64,000 nucleotides of DNA, from NCBI RefSeq assembly GCF_914271485.1, contig NZ_CAJZAG010000016.1, positions 1-64,000 of the forward strand, in the 5' to 3' direction. The notes beneath the pieces are model-generated. The model was not told the origin of the DNA and did not search any database. It worked only from the letters and a program-made list of their open reading frames with translations. The position numbers were made by a program, and so were the translations under genes. Every line of letters starts with the position of its first letter. Position 1 is the first letter of the stretch. Positions 9,423 to 17,983 of the stretch are shown here, piece after piece. Source of the stretch: Cupriavidus pampae. GTDB taxonomy: Bacteria > Pseudomonadota > Gammaproteobacteria > Burkholderiales > Burkholderiaceae.

Positions 9423-11993
9423 ATGACCTTTACCAATCTTGCCAGCACGGCAACCGCCCCGCGAATGCTCAACGTATTGGCGAAGACATCAGCCGAATTC
9501 ATATCACAAGGCGCACGTGGCGACGATATGGTGGACTACGCATCGGTGTATGAACGAGTGGTAGAGGGCCACGTGCGCGTCTCCGTCCATGGCCGACAGG
9601 AGGACTTCGAAAGCCTTCGTTCAAATCCACACATGACAAATGCGGAGAAGGGGCTAGAAGTCGTTCGCAATCTGGCCGAGAAACTGATTCCGACGTTCGT
9701 AGAAGAATCCAACGCCGGCGGCATCGCCATGACGATTGTGAAAGCGATTATCTCGCCCGACATCATGCAGGCGGACCTTGTAGCTGCACAGAAGGCATCG
9801 CTATCCCATAGTCTCGGCTCGTCTGCCGGTCAGTCCGTCAATGTTACGTTCGATGGCAAAGGCAAGATTAGCATACATAAATCTTCCGAGTGGAGGACCT
9901 GTTACGGAAAAGTGGCGGATAGACGCGGCATTCACACACCGATCCATGGAGATCCTATCCTCAGAACAGATATCGTGTTTGAGATTTCAACGACGGCCGA
10001 ACAGACCCGATACGGGCCAATGCTTGGCCTCAAGCTGAAGCATTGGCATCATTCCGGAGATGACGCATCGCCGGTGGTCCACGAACTCTCGTCAGCGTCG
10101 CAGACAAGATCGCTCCCGCAGTTGATAAAAGACCTCTTGAGCGATTTTTGCGCGCGGGCTGGCATCCGATTCGAAATCTGCAATGTCACCGGCGACCAGA
10201 CCACCGCGCTTGCGAAGAGCCGCGGGGACGATGCCTGGCCAAACGCAGCAGCGAATTACTTCAGCCAACAGCATTTCAACAGTGCCTGGACTACGACGCT
10301 GTACTCGCGGCGAATTGCGCCACAGCAACACCTCGCGCCAAAGATCACGCCGGCGGCTTGGCGGGTGGCGGCGTTGACGCGGGAAATCGATTTGACGCAG
10401 CGTGCCATAGCAGGGCTTAAAACAGACAGGGCGTCGCTACTGGGAACGCACGACAACATGGCACGGCACATCAACGAGATCCGGCGCCGGATTGTCGATC
10501 ATCCCAATAACAAGGAATTGGCCACGACCATTGGCAGGGCGGAGCGCATCCAACGAAAGGCGATTGATGCGGCATACGCCGAACTGCGTGGAAAGGGCGA
10601 CGCCGATCTCCGAGACGCCCTCCAGAAGATGAACGAGAGAATCCGCGAGCTTGAAAGCGTCGTCCGCGATGGCATCGCCGACGACGAGGACGAAGTATTG
10701 CTCAAAGGCCTCCGGGATGGGCGTCAAGCACTGCAGCAAGCAGCAGATGGGCAACGAGCTAGGATTCTCGATCAACTGCGTACGGCCATAGCAGACGGTC
10801 CGCCAATGGATCTCCCGCGGCGGGCCTACCGCGACGCCCTCACCGCGCAAGCGCGAGCGAGGGAGCAACTCGAGTTGCTAGAACGTAACGACCGTCACCT
10901 CCAAGACGCTATGGAAGCTAGGGAGAACGTGTCCGACAAGCTCTCCGAGTGCAACCGGAGGCTGGACGCCCTCAACGACGATCTTGAAGGCCTTCGTAAT
11001 GCGAAAGTGAAGAACATGCTGCTCGCGGAAGGTAAGCGCGACGAGGCAGATCACTTCATCATGAGCATTCGGGCTCCGCTGGATGCGAGCCTGATAGGAC
11101 GGATCCGTGGACCACTGCCAATTGCCAATCTTGCGTTGACCATGGTTCGGAGCCGGTTGGCATCGCTGAGTATATTGCCGAATGACAATGCAACGACGCT
11201 TCGCGAGGAGATCGACGTCGAGTTGCGTGATGTTGGTTCTCAGCTCGCGAAATCCGGGATTCCCTTAGACAGCCTAGTTGTCACTTACCGAGAGTTGAAT
11301 AACGTTCTTCACTCGCCAGCGGGGTCCCTCTTCATGAAAATACATGAGGAGATATCAAACGCTCACCAAGCCATTGCTTCCGCGATTCACACTCTCGACC
11401 CTGATTTCAGAGGTGACGATAGCGTCGAGGTCGGCCACGCCCTTTCGCAATCGCAGTTTAGCCGCATGTTGCTTACCTCCATGGATCATCCAGATTATCG
11501 GGCGCTATCCCCTTATAATCCTACCATTGACAACCTTCCTCCCGCAAAAATCTGCCACTATCGCGTGGATGTAGACAAGAATCTACTATACCGGGGGAAG
11601 TTGCCGCCACACGCGTCTGCAGCAGATTTTTTCCAGTCAAGACTCACACACCATTCATATGGTGATGTTACCGTATTCATCAATATTCAAATGATCGAAT
11701 TTCTGAAACAACAGAAGAATTACGGTGCTAAGGTCAGCATTCTATCCACTGGTGGTTGGAATGAATTGTCTATCCGTAGCAGGATGAAGGATTTCGGCGT
11801 GACCATCGACGAATTCGACAATAAGAAAACTCTTAACACCCAAAGCACCATTACTGTAGGGCTGTTTCAAAAATTTCGCGTCATGGGAAACCAAGATTCC
11901 GAAGGCAGAACCAACATCATGATGGATGATCAATGGCATCAACGTGCGCTGTTCAAGAACTCCATCGACGCCAGAAGGTTTGGAATGGGATGA
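9423..11993 (+). CDS. modular effector-family paralogue B
   Basis: This is an 856-residue protein. Residues 1-260 are the shared N-domain (starts MTFTNLASTATAPR; HKSSEW at 152-157; HWHHSGD; DFCARAGIRFE). Residues 310-530 are a long helical region very close to paralogue A, including the shared run RELESVVRDGIADD. Residues about 530-650 align instead with paralogue C (46486, minus), as in RGPLPIANLALTMVRSRL. The last 150 residues are unique and read like an alpha/beta fold with GAKVSILSTGG and TNIMMDDQWH. A HAD-like hydrolase is one possibility, but the motif evidence is weak. There is no signal peptide and no clear Shine-Dalgarno sequence. I infer a T3SS effector from the paralogy and island context. 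Confidence 0.75.
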   Translation: MTFTNLASTATAPRMLNVLAKTSAEFISQGARGDDMVDYASVYERVVEGHVRVSVHGRQEDFESLRSNPHMTNAEKGLEVVRNLAEKLIPTFVEESNAGGIAMTIVKAIISPDIMQADLVAAQKASLSHSLGSSAGQSVNVTFDGKGKISIHKSSEWRTCYGKVADRRGIHTPIHGDPILRTDIVFEISTTAEQTRYGPMLGLKLKHWHHSGDDASPVVHELSSASQTRSLPQLIKDLLSDFCARAGIRFEICNVTGDQTTALAKSRGDDAWPNAAANYFSQQHFNSAWTTTLYSRRIAPQQHLAPKITPAAWRVAALTREIDLTQRAIAGLKTDRASLLGTHDNMARHINEIRRRIVDHPNNKELATTIGRAERIQRKAIDAAYAELRGKGDADLRDALQKMNERIRELESVVRDGIADDEDEVLLKGLRDGRQALQQAADGQRARILDQLRTAIADGPPMDLPRRAYRDALTAQARAREQLELLERNDRHLQDAMEARENVSDKLSECNRRLDALNDDLEGLRNAKVKNMLLAEGKRDEADHFIMSIRAPLDASLIGRIRGPLPIANLALTMVRSRLASLSILPNDNATTLREEIDVELRDVGSQLAKSGIPLDSLVVTYRELNNVLHSPAGSLFMKIHEEISNAHQAIASAIHTLDPDFRGDDSVEVGHALSQSQFSRMLLTSMDHPDYRALSPYNPTIDNLPPAKICHYRVDVDKNLLYRGKLPPHASAADFFQSRLTHHSYGDVTVFINIQMIEFLKQQKNYGAKVSILSTGGWNELSIRSRMKDFGVTIDEFDNKKTLNTQSTITVGLFQKFRVMGNQDSEGRTNIMMDDQWHQRALFKNSIDARRFGMG

Positions 11994-12101
11994 TTCCGCT
12001 CCTAGGCCGCCGGTGAAAAATCTCAACATATTGGCGACAATCGACAGTTTGCTGGGCATTGGCCGATGACACTATGACCTCCTCTACCCAAAGGAGTTGA
12101 C

Positions 12102-12668
12102 ATGCATGGTGTCGGACCGCTCAAGCACTCCATTGCCATACTGAGTCCATCTTCCGAAGAACATCGTGACGCGACCGCTCTCGCAAATCCCACAACAGGT
12201 GTTTGGGGATCCGACGATGGCCCCGGCTTGCCCTATCAGTTCACGCCCATCGGCTTTGCAACGACCGAGCGGGTGCAGATGATGATCGCTCAGCGGCTAA
12301 TCTCGCTCGGTCGGGACTATACCGGACTAGAGAACGGCGGTCGGCACTACACCGCTATCAGGCTAGACAATGGTGTCTGGGTCGTCGCCGACAACAACCG
12401 TGCTGAGCCACGACTGGCGATTGCCAACGGCAACTATATGTTCGTGCGCATGATGAGCGGTGAGATACGCGTCGGATGCGGAAGCGACGGACACAACTAT
12501 CACGGCGAGCTATCCGGTTGTGCCGCCTATGTTGCCTATGCCGGCTATGTTACCTTTAATCAGGGCAAGGTCGTCGAGTTTTCCAATGCCTCGGGTACCT
12601 ATCGTCCATCGGCGGAACTCCGCCTGCAATCGGGCTTCGATCATGACGCGCGCTTCAATGCGCAGTAA
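12102..12668 (+). CDS. unknown 188-residue protein, possible effector or toxin
   Basis: A good ribosome site (AAGGAG, 6 bases upstream) decides the start. The protein has a middle part reading GRHYTAIRLDNGVWVVADNN, then MSGEIRVGCGSDGHNYHG, and a C-terminal strand-rich part ending SNASGTYRPSAELRLQSGF. The combination of a G-x-V-x-F-x-x-G strand with an SGxYxPS ending recurs, as I recall, at the ends of several secreted bacterial proteins, but I cannot name the family. The ending weakly resembles the DNDSGRFG region of paralogue A. The gene follows paralogue B by about 100 bp and overlaps the next gene, so the two are probably co-transcribed and perhaps functionally paired. Confidence 0.65.
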   Translation: MHGVGPLKHSIAILSPSSEEHRDATALANPTTGVWGSDDGPGLPYQFTPIGFATTERVQMMIAQRLISLGRDYTGLENGGRHYTAIRLDNGVWVVADNNRAEPRLAIANGNYMFVRMMSGEIRVGCGSDGHNYHGELSGCAAYVAYAGYVTFNQGKVVEFSNASGTYRPSAELRLQSGFDHDARFNAQ

Positions 12669-13107
12669 CTACGACATGCAATGGCCCGCACGGTTCTGCT
12701 GCCTCGTGCTTGCGACGCTTTTGCAACTGCTTCCCCTCCAGGGGCGCGCGGACTCCCTCGACCGACCCGAGCCTTCCGAGTCGCGGGCTGCCGGCCCGCC
12801 GCTTTCTCAGCACGCCGGGATCCCGTTCGACGGCTTGCTACACATCGGCTCTGGTCCGATAGTCATGCCGTACGCGTCCCCGTATCCGGCGTTTCTCGAG
12901 TGCTACTATCACTCGTCGGTGCGTCAGGTCGGCGCGGGCACCGGCACCCTGGTGCGGTATCGCGTAAGCACACCGTGGCGATTCCTCGACGAACCGCAAC
13001 GGCCTATCTCGATTGTGGATTCAACCGGTGAATGCAACAAACTAAACCTGCCTGAGCAGAAGGAGTGTTGCTATGAAGCAAAGACAGCGGATGCCGTCTG
13101 GATGTAA
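12658..13107 (+). CDS. small exported protein of unknown function
   Basis: The ATG at 12658 overlaps the end of the previous gene by 11 bases; a second in-frame ATG at 12676 is also possible. The product of 143-149 residues starts with a typical signal peptide (WPARFCCLVLATLLQLLPL, then QGRA and a cleavage site before DS). The mature part is short, with Pro/Ser-rich residues and Cys pairs near the end (ECNK, ECCYEA). An immunity or accessory role for the upstream protein is possible but unproven. It converges on paeA. Confidence 0.6.
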   Translation: MRSNYDMQWPARFCCLVLATLLQLLPLQGRADSLDRPEPSESRAAGPPLSQHAGIPFDGLLHIGSGPIVMPYASPYPAFLECYYHSSVRQVGAGTGTLVRYRVSTPWRFLDEPQRPISIVDSTGECNKLNLPEQKECCYEAKTADAVWM

Positions 13108-13133
13108 ACCCAACCACTGCCGTGCTTAAAAAA

Positions 13134-13156
13134 ATGCCCACCGGGATGGTGGGCAT
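13134..13156 (-). terminator. intrinsic terminator of the paeA-like gene
   Basis: A perfect 9-bp stem (ATGCCCACC / GGTGGGCAT) with a 5-base loop is flanked on its left by seven A residues. Read on the minus strand, a T-run therefore follows the stem. It lies about 80 bp past the stop of the minus-strand gene at 13235. Confidence 0.8.
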
Positions 13157-13234
13157 AAAGGGTCTTTGGTGTCGAACGGGAAACATCACCAAGAACGTGC
13201 AGTCTAATGCAATTAGACATTCTGACTTTCGATT

Positions 13235-14554
13235 TTACGGCAAAATTACAACTTTCTCGCCGCGATCTATTGGCGCGACTTTGGAGACCAGCAACTGATC
13301 GATCTTGTGATTGTCGATGTCAAGCACCTCGAACCGGAACCCTCCGATCACTATGAATTCCGACTTCTTTGGCACGCGCTTCAACGCATAGATGACAAGT
13401 CCCCCTGCGGTGTCAACGTAATCTTCACCGGCCAAAGACTCGGTACCGAGAGCCTTCTTAAGGTCACCGATCGGTGTGACGCCGTCCACAAGCCACGATG
13501 ACTCATCGCGCCGCACGACCTGCTCATCGCTATGCGAATAGAGCACATCTCCCATCAAAGCGCCGACGATATCGTCGAGGGTGACCACGCCTACCATAAA
13601 CCCATATTCGTTCATTACTACCGCGAAACTTTCGTGAGTTTCCCGGAAACGCGTCAAGGACTCCGACAGCGTCAACGTATCCGGAACTACAAGGACATTC
13701 TTGTCATGAAGGTGCCCGATGGCCCCCAGCGCGGCCCCCTCCTCTTCCGACACCAGGTGACGCAAGATGTCCTTGGCGTTAAGGTAGCCAAGCACCTCAT
13801 CAAGGTCGCGGCCGCAGACCGGATAGTGGGCATGGGGACGATTGACTAGCTTACTTCGCACGCTCTCCCGCGTCTCTTCAAGCCCCAGATAGACGACCTG
13901 ATCGCGCGGGGTCATCACCGCCGTGATGATCTTTGAGTCCAACTCGAAAACGTTTTCGATTAGATGAAGCTCTTGCTTGCGCAATACCCCCGCTTCCGCG
14001 CCGGCATCTACCATTGCCGCGATATCAGCTGTCGTTATGTCGTCGGTGGGCAAGGTCTTCAAGCCGCATAGCCGCAACATCGTGTCGGCAACCGAGTTAA
14101 ATGCCCAGACGAGTGGCCTCAACAATTTTAGAATCGCGAGAAGCGGCTCGATTACCATGACTGCACACGTCTCCGGATATGCCATCGCCACGCGTTTTGG
14201 AACAAGATCCGCAAACTGGATAAATAAGAGCGTCACGATGACTAGCGCCACGATGTCCGCCGTGCGACGGGCAATGACTGCCTCCATGTAAGGTGACACG
14301 AGATCGAGTACGAGGTCGGAAAGGTACTTTTCCCCCAGCACACCCGCTAGGATGGCCACGCTATTCACCCCGATCTGTGCCGCGGTAAAGAAATGCCCAG
14401 GTTGCTCCCTGAGCAAAAGCACTTTCGCCGCACGATGGTCGCCGCAATCCGCTCGCATTTGCAGCTTAGTACGCCGCGCGGCTGTCAATGCGATCTCCGA
14501 CACGGAGAAGAAAGCACTGATCAAAGTCAGTGATATGAGGATGAGAATGCCCAT
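13235..14554 (-). CDS. paeA: PaeA/YtfL-like CNNM-CBS membrane transporter
   Basis: This 439-residue inner-membrane protein has a CNNM (DUF21) domain in residues 1-190 (starting with FFSVSEIALTAARR), two CBS repeats around 205-330 and a C-terminal CorC_HlyC domain. The sequence closely follows E. coli YtfL/PaeA, with shared GVLRKQEHELIENVFELxS-like, MTPR and VPDTLTLSE stretches. PaeA is known as a cadaverine/putrescine exporter, and other members handle Mg or Co. It is full length, with its own terminator. It is an ordinary housekeeping-type gene embedded in an effector island, and a role in coping with host polyamines or acid is only conjecture. An AT-rich upstream region (14555-14766) separates it from a divergent small gene. 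Confidence 0.9.
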   Translation of the reverse strand: MGILILISLTLISAFFSVSEIALTAARRTKLQMRADCGDHRAAKVLLLREQPGHFFTAAQIGVNSVAILAGVLGEKYLSDLVLDLVSPYMEAVIARRTADIVALVIVTLLFIQFADLVPKRVAMAYPETCAVMVIEPLLAILKLLRPLVWAFNSVADTMLRLCGLKTLPTDDITTADIAAMVDAGAEAGVLRKQELHLIENVFELDSKIITAVMTPRDQVVYLGLEETRESVRSKLVNRPHAHYPVCGRDLDEVLGYLNAKDILRHLVSEEEGAALGAIGHLHDKNVLVVPDTLTLSESLTRFRETHESFAVVMNEYGFMVGVVTLDDIVGALMGDVLYSHSDEQVVRRDESSWLVDGVTPIGDLKKALGTESLAGEDYVDTAGGLVIYALKRVPKKSEFIVIGGFRFEVLDIDNHKIDQLLVSKVAPIDRGEKVVILP

Positions 14555-14766
14555 CGTCTTTGGATACCTTTTTTAATCTTTCGCTTAAAAAGACTACATC
14601 ATAATGTCGGCTTAACCATGGTCTGCCAGATAAATTCTATAAAATTTAAGAATTACTAAACTCCAAATCTAAAACTTATGCTTTATTGTTAGATAGTTTT
14701 GTAACGTCTGGCATACCATGTTCTCTGCGTTTCATGCTTATTAACCCTCTTCGTGAGAATGTGGAA

Positions 14767-14949
14767 ATGAAAAAAGAGTCATTGGAATTTGCCCATAACT
14801 CACACACAGTAGAAATCTCGCTCCATCGTGACGACTATCAACGTGCGGAAGCTGCGGCAAGGGCACTTGGATATGATCTCGCTAGCTTTATCAAGCTCAC
14901 CGTGCACCAACAATCGGCTGCGGTTCTCTCCGGTAAGATTCGCTCATAA
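14767..14949 (+). CDS. small hypothetical protein, helix-rich
   Basis: This is a 60-residue product starting MKKESLEFAHNS. It has a short strand (HTVEISLHRDDYQ) followed by helices (AEAAARALGYDLASFIKLTV). The strand-helix-helix layout resembles small ribbon-helix-helix or antitoxin-like DNA binders, but no family match can be claimed. The frame is open further upstream; I chose the ATG at 14767 because the protein-like composition starts there. It is followed after 21 bases by the gene at 14971, so an operon is likely. Confidence 0.5.
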   Translation: MKKESLEFAHNSHTVEISLHRDDYQRAEAAARALGYDLASFIKLTVHQQSAAVLSGKIRS

Positions 14950-14970
14950 CGAGTAGATTTCCTCGACGCT

Positions 14971-15618
14971 ATGATTACTCCGAAATTGTTCACGCATGTT
15001 TTCGCCTCCACCATCGAAAATATTCATCGCGTCGTCGATGGGGACAATGCGACGGCGGGAGCGCTTCCGTACGAGCCCCGTGTTCCTGGAAGGGTGCAGG
15101 AATTCGATGTGCGTTGTCACGAGCAGATAGATCGCATGTGCGAGCAATTCGCTGCAGTGCTAGGCACGGCGACGCCCTCCGATGGATTACATGACATGCT
15201 AGAGCGGTCGTTTAACCGCTGCCTGCTCTCGATCACGGACACATTAGCCGTCAGCGCGATGTGCAGCCAGGCTGACCATCTTCTCCAGCTCCAATTCGAG
15301 CGTCGCAGCACCCTGCAACGGCCAATCAACGATGCGCAGTCGTTTCGACATCGCTCACTGCTGTACGGCGTGCGCGACATGCTCGAACAATCGGCCGAAC
15401 TGCTTCGCACGTGGGTGCAGTTACCCGATTACATGCGTGAAGGGCTGGCGAGTTGTCAGACATCTCTTCGTGAAGTCTCGACTGGGTTGACCCAACGAGC
15501 CCTCTCGATGACCCAGTCGGGCACGGCTGAGGTCGCGATTCTCTCCCGAGACATCCAGATCACGTTCGCGATGTGGCATGCGGGGGAGATGGGGCATTCG
15601 CCCGACACACGCAGCTAG
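14971..15618 (+). CDS. hypothetical helical protein
   Basis: This is a 215-residue protein, mostly alpha-helical by composition. It has a Cys/His-containing region (VRCHEQIDRMCEQF, MCSQADHLLQLQF) and no signal peptide or membrane segment. I do not recognise the family. It follows the small gene at 14767 and converges on the short N-domain protein at 15653. Its place beside effector-family genes and the T3SS makes it a candidate chaperone or secreted protein, but nothing in the sequence proves that. Confidence 0.5.
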   Translation: MITPKLFTHVFASTIENIHRVVDGDNATAGALPYEPRVPGRVQEFDVRCHEQIDRMCEQFAAVLGTATPSDGLHDMLERSFNRCLLSITDTLAVSAMCSQADHLLQLQFERRSTLQRPINDAQSFRHRSLLYGVRDMLEQSAELLRTWVQLPDYMREGLASCQTSLREVSTGLTQRALSMTQSGTAEVAILSRDIQITFAMWHAGEMGHSPDTRS

Positions 15619-15652
15619 TCTCGCCAAACGTCAGGGCGTTTTATGTACGTCG

Positions 15653-16435
15653 TCAGGCATACGTTCCTTGACACGCAAGCGGAAGACACCCTTTTTGCTG
15701 CGTCCCAGCCCCCCGTATGTCCAGACGCAGGCCTCCCCGTGCGCACAAATCCGCTAGCAGGCGCACCATGCATCCCCCAGGCGTGCGTCCGTCACCTGCC
15801 GTAGCCAGACGTCTCGTGATCTCTGTGTCGCCGATATAGCTCCAGCCGCCGAGGGCAACCGTCAACAACGGCCCGTGTCGAGACCCTGCCTTGGCGGGCA
15901 GGAAGTCTAGCGTCAGATCGCTCTTCAATAATGATTCCGCACGGAGCCTGGTCTTAAGTGATCGATCGATGCAATGGCACTCGTCCCATTCGGAGACCTT
16001 GTGGATACGCACTCCGTCCTGCAATGCGGAGAAGGTGATCGTTTTATGCGCCGGCGTATCGAACCGGTATCGGCTTGATGCGCTTGTGAGTGCCTGCCGG
16101 TCAAGATCCAGCATATCGAATAGCGTGACCGTCTCCAGCAGGCAATCCGCCAGAGAGTTGGAATCCTGCTCGCTCGAGAACGCTCGACAGACCTTCTGCA
16201 GGAGTGTCTCCGCGAAATTCAGCCCCCTTTCGTTGCCTTCGGCACTGTCCAGCTGCGAGTCGACCTCGGGCTCATCATCGGGAAAGTCCATCACCAGTTT
16301 CGTCCCTTTCACGATGCATTGTTCGAACATCGCCGCTGCCTCGAAGATGGTCTTTTTGCTATTCGCCACTATCACGGAGTCTTCCCCGGGTAGAATCGCG
16401 GCTCTCGGTACAGAGGAAATTAGCGTACTCGTCAT
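15653..16435 (-). CDS. stand-alone N-domain of the modular effector family
   Basis: This is a 260-residue protein. The ATG at 16435 is chosen because it gives MTSTLISSVPRA, matching the MTFTxxxxAPR start of the large paralogues; the frame is open further upstream. It keeps the hallmarks of the shared domain: RFDTPA, HKVSEWDEC (145-153), KSDLTLDF, GPLLTVALGGWSYIGD and LCARGGLRLD. It ends right after them, so the coiled-coil and C-terminal modules are absent. It may be a minimal effector, a chaperone-like decoy, or a relic that lost its tail. It lies next to the response regulator at 16590, both on the minus strand. Confidence 0.7.
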   Translation of the reverse strand: MTSTLISSVPRAAILPGEDSVIVANSKKTIFEAAAMFEQCIVKGTKLVMDFPDDEPEVDSQLDSAEGNERGLNFAETLLQKVCRAFSSEQDSNSLADCLLETVTLFDMLDLDRQALTSASSRYRFDTPAHKTITFSALQDGVRIHKVSEWDECHCIDRSLKTRLRAESLLKSDLTLDFLPAKAGSRHGPLLTVALGGWSYIGDTEITRRLATAGDGRTPGGCMVRLLADLCARGGLRLDIRGAGTQQKGCLPLACQGTYA

Positions 16436-16589
16436 GCTGGTTGCGGCTCTCGAAGCGCCCGCGCGGCAGGGTAGCCGTGCCATCACGCTAACCTGGAACT
16501 ATACGGCGGGCACCGATCGCCACTATCGACTTCCGACGGGACTCTTCCGATTTTTCACAATCGCCCAGCTTCGTCCCGTCGCCGGAACG

Positions 16590-17327
16590 TCAGACCTCGA
16601 TCAATCCGAACCGCCTGGCCCAGTAGGAAACCTCTGCCGCGTTATGCGCATCGAGCTTGCGCATAACGTTCATGCGGTGTGTCTCGACAGTTTTCAGGCT
16701 CACGAACAGTTCTTCCGCGATCCTTCGGGTGCGCTTTCCCTCCGCTATCATCTTCAGTACCTGCCGTTCGCGCACGGTGATCTTTGTGGCACTGTCCGTC
16801 CCCGCTGGAGACAGACATTCTCCATCGACCTGTATTTGCTCCGCCTTCATCGCAGGATCAACGTGCCTACAGCCCCGACTTACCGCCGCCAGCGCGGAGG
16901 ACAGTTCTCTTGATCCGCTTCGCTTCAGCACAAATGCGTGAGCACCGGCCTTGAAAGCCTGGGTCGCGCGGATCTCCGAGACGACGCCGGATAGAACAAC
17001 GATCGAGAGCGCTTCGCGCGATCGGCGCATTTTGGCAATCGCATCGACGCCATCAAGAGAGCTGAGTTGGAGATCCATGATCACAAGATCGGGACGCAAA
17101 CTCTGGCAAAGCGAAACGGCCTCAATGCCGTCGGAGGCCTCGCCTACCACGATCGTCCCGCCCAGTTCGCGGAGTATCAGTTTGAGCCCCTCACGCATGA
17201 CCGCGTGAGGGTCGACAAGCAGGACGCGCTTTCGCGTGTCGGACAGCGTGGTCGCGGATACGTGATAGGCACCTGCGGCGCGTCCTGTCGTATGTCCATT
17301 GAGGTCAGCCATTTCCATCTCCTTCAT
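16590..17327 (-). CDS. orphan NarL/LuxR-type response regulator
   Basis: This is a 245-residue protein. Residues 33-150 form a receiver domain with phospho-acceptor Asp85 (LVIMDLQ), Ser113 and Lys135. The acidic pocket has only one acid (Asp39 in LLVDPH) where two are usual. Residues 183-245 form a LuxR-type helix-turn-helix (TVRERQVLKMIAEG, VSLKTVETHRMNVMRKL). No sensor kinase is in the window. The position beside the T3SS parallels SsrB, the NarL-family regulator of Salmonella SPI-2, so it is the best candidate to control this T3SS. Alternative starts exist at the 4th and 6th codons. Confidence 0.88.
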   Translation of the reverse strand: MKEMEMADLNGHTTGRAAGAYHVSATTLSDTRKRVLLVDPHAVMREGLKLILRELGGTIVVGEASDGIEAVSLCQSLRPDLVIMDLQLSSLDGVDAIAKMRRSREALSIVVLSGVVSEIRATQAFKAGAHAFVLKRSGSRELSSALAAVSRGCRHVDPAMKAEQIQVDGECLSPAGTDSATKITVRERQVLKMIAEGKRTRRIAEELFVSLKTVETHRMNVMRKLDAHNAAEVSYWARRFGLIEV

Positions 17328-17418
17328 TCCGTTTGCAATTCTTTGACCCTTCAGCGCACCGTTTCATGTGTCCGGAGGCTGTATGGAGAGAAGCGTACGG
17401 CTCAAGAATGAGGAGAGA

Positions 17419-17436
17419 ATGAGACATCTACCTCAT
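17419..17436. promoter_or_regulatory. imperfect palindrome upstream of the response regulator
   Basis: ATGAG and CTCAT arms flank ACATCTAC, about 92 bp upstream of the regulator start. The right half (TCTACCTCA) resembles the palindrome at 36756 (TCTACCTGA). It could be an autoregulatory site, but the resemblance is partial. Confidence 0.3.
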
Positions 17437-17560
17437 GGAGTAACTTACCCACCGAAGCGTCGATGCGAGAGCGCGACAAAAAAACTGAAGTATCGGAAGA
17501 ATCACTAAAGCACCGTCTCCGCAACCTGCCAAGATACCCGCAGTAGACCTGCATCCTGTT

Positions 17561-17576
17561 TCAGGTGATTCCCCGA
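17561..17576 (+). promoter_or_regulatory. candidate T3SS operator, copy 1
   Basis: TCAGGTGATTCCCCGA lies about 70 bp before the SsaE-like gene. It shares the frame TCAGGTGnnTnCCYGA with sites at 18841 and 36756, each upstream of a T3SS transcription unit. This copy has one mismatch in the right arm. Confidence 0.5.
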
Positions 17577-17646
17577 GAGCGCCTCTAACTGGCCGCGTTT
17601 ACCCTCTCGGGTAGTAATCATGCACAAGCGAGAGGTGAAATCCGTC

Positions 17647-17964
17647 ATGTTCGCAACGGAACTAGAGAATCGACTGGCCCAGGATATCGATGGGCGGTAC
17701 GCCCGTTTCCTCATCGCTGAACTACACGCGATGCGACATGAGGTGCGCGCCGCATTGTGCGCTCCCCAGATCCCCGCGGAGCGAGAGCAACTCCAACGTT
17801 TGGACGGTGTATGCGACGCGGCACTGCAAGCGGTGCGCCGCATATCGCGGCGAATGACCAAAGTGCGCGTGCACGGCAATCTCGGCATAGGCCCTGATGG
17901 CGACACTTCGGGTGATCAAGATAGGGGTTTTGCCGCCCGTCCGAGCTTTCATCCTTACCTATGA
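17647..17964 (+). CDS. YscE/SsaE/EscE-like T3SS co-chaperone
   Basis: From the ATG at 17647 the first 75 residues (MFATELENRLAQDIDG onward) form two amphipathic helices. They have the pattern of the small YscE/SsaE/EscE family: leucine-spaced helix, short loop, DxxCDAALQAVRRISRR helix. Family members of about 65-90 residues bind the needle subunit with a TPR partner to keep it from polymerising. The frame runs on to 105 residues, so the tail is extended. An upstream in-frame ATG lies at 17620. It is the first gene of the T3SS block, downstream of a candidate operator. The call rests on pattern and context. Confidence 0.55.
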   Translation: MFATELENRLAQDIDGRYARFLIAELHAMRHEVRAALCAPQIPAEREQLQRLDGVCDAALQAVRRISRRMTKVRVHGNLGIGPDGDTSGDQDRGFAARPSFHPYL

Positions 17965-17983
17965 GTTGTCGACAGGGACACCC

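Noticed and set aside
17505..17906. 133-codon minus-strand frame over the SsaE-like gene
   Set aside because: It is a shadow of the plus-strand chaperone gene, Ser/Arg/Cys-rich and without family features.
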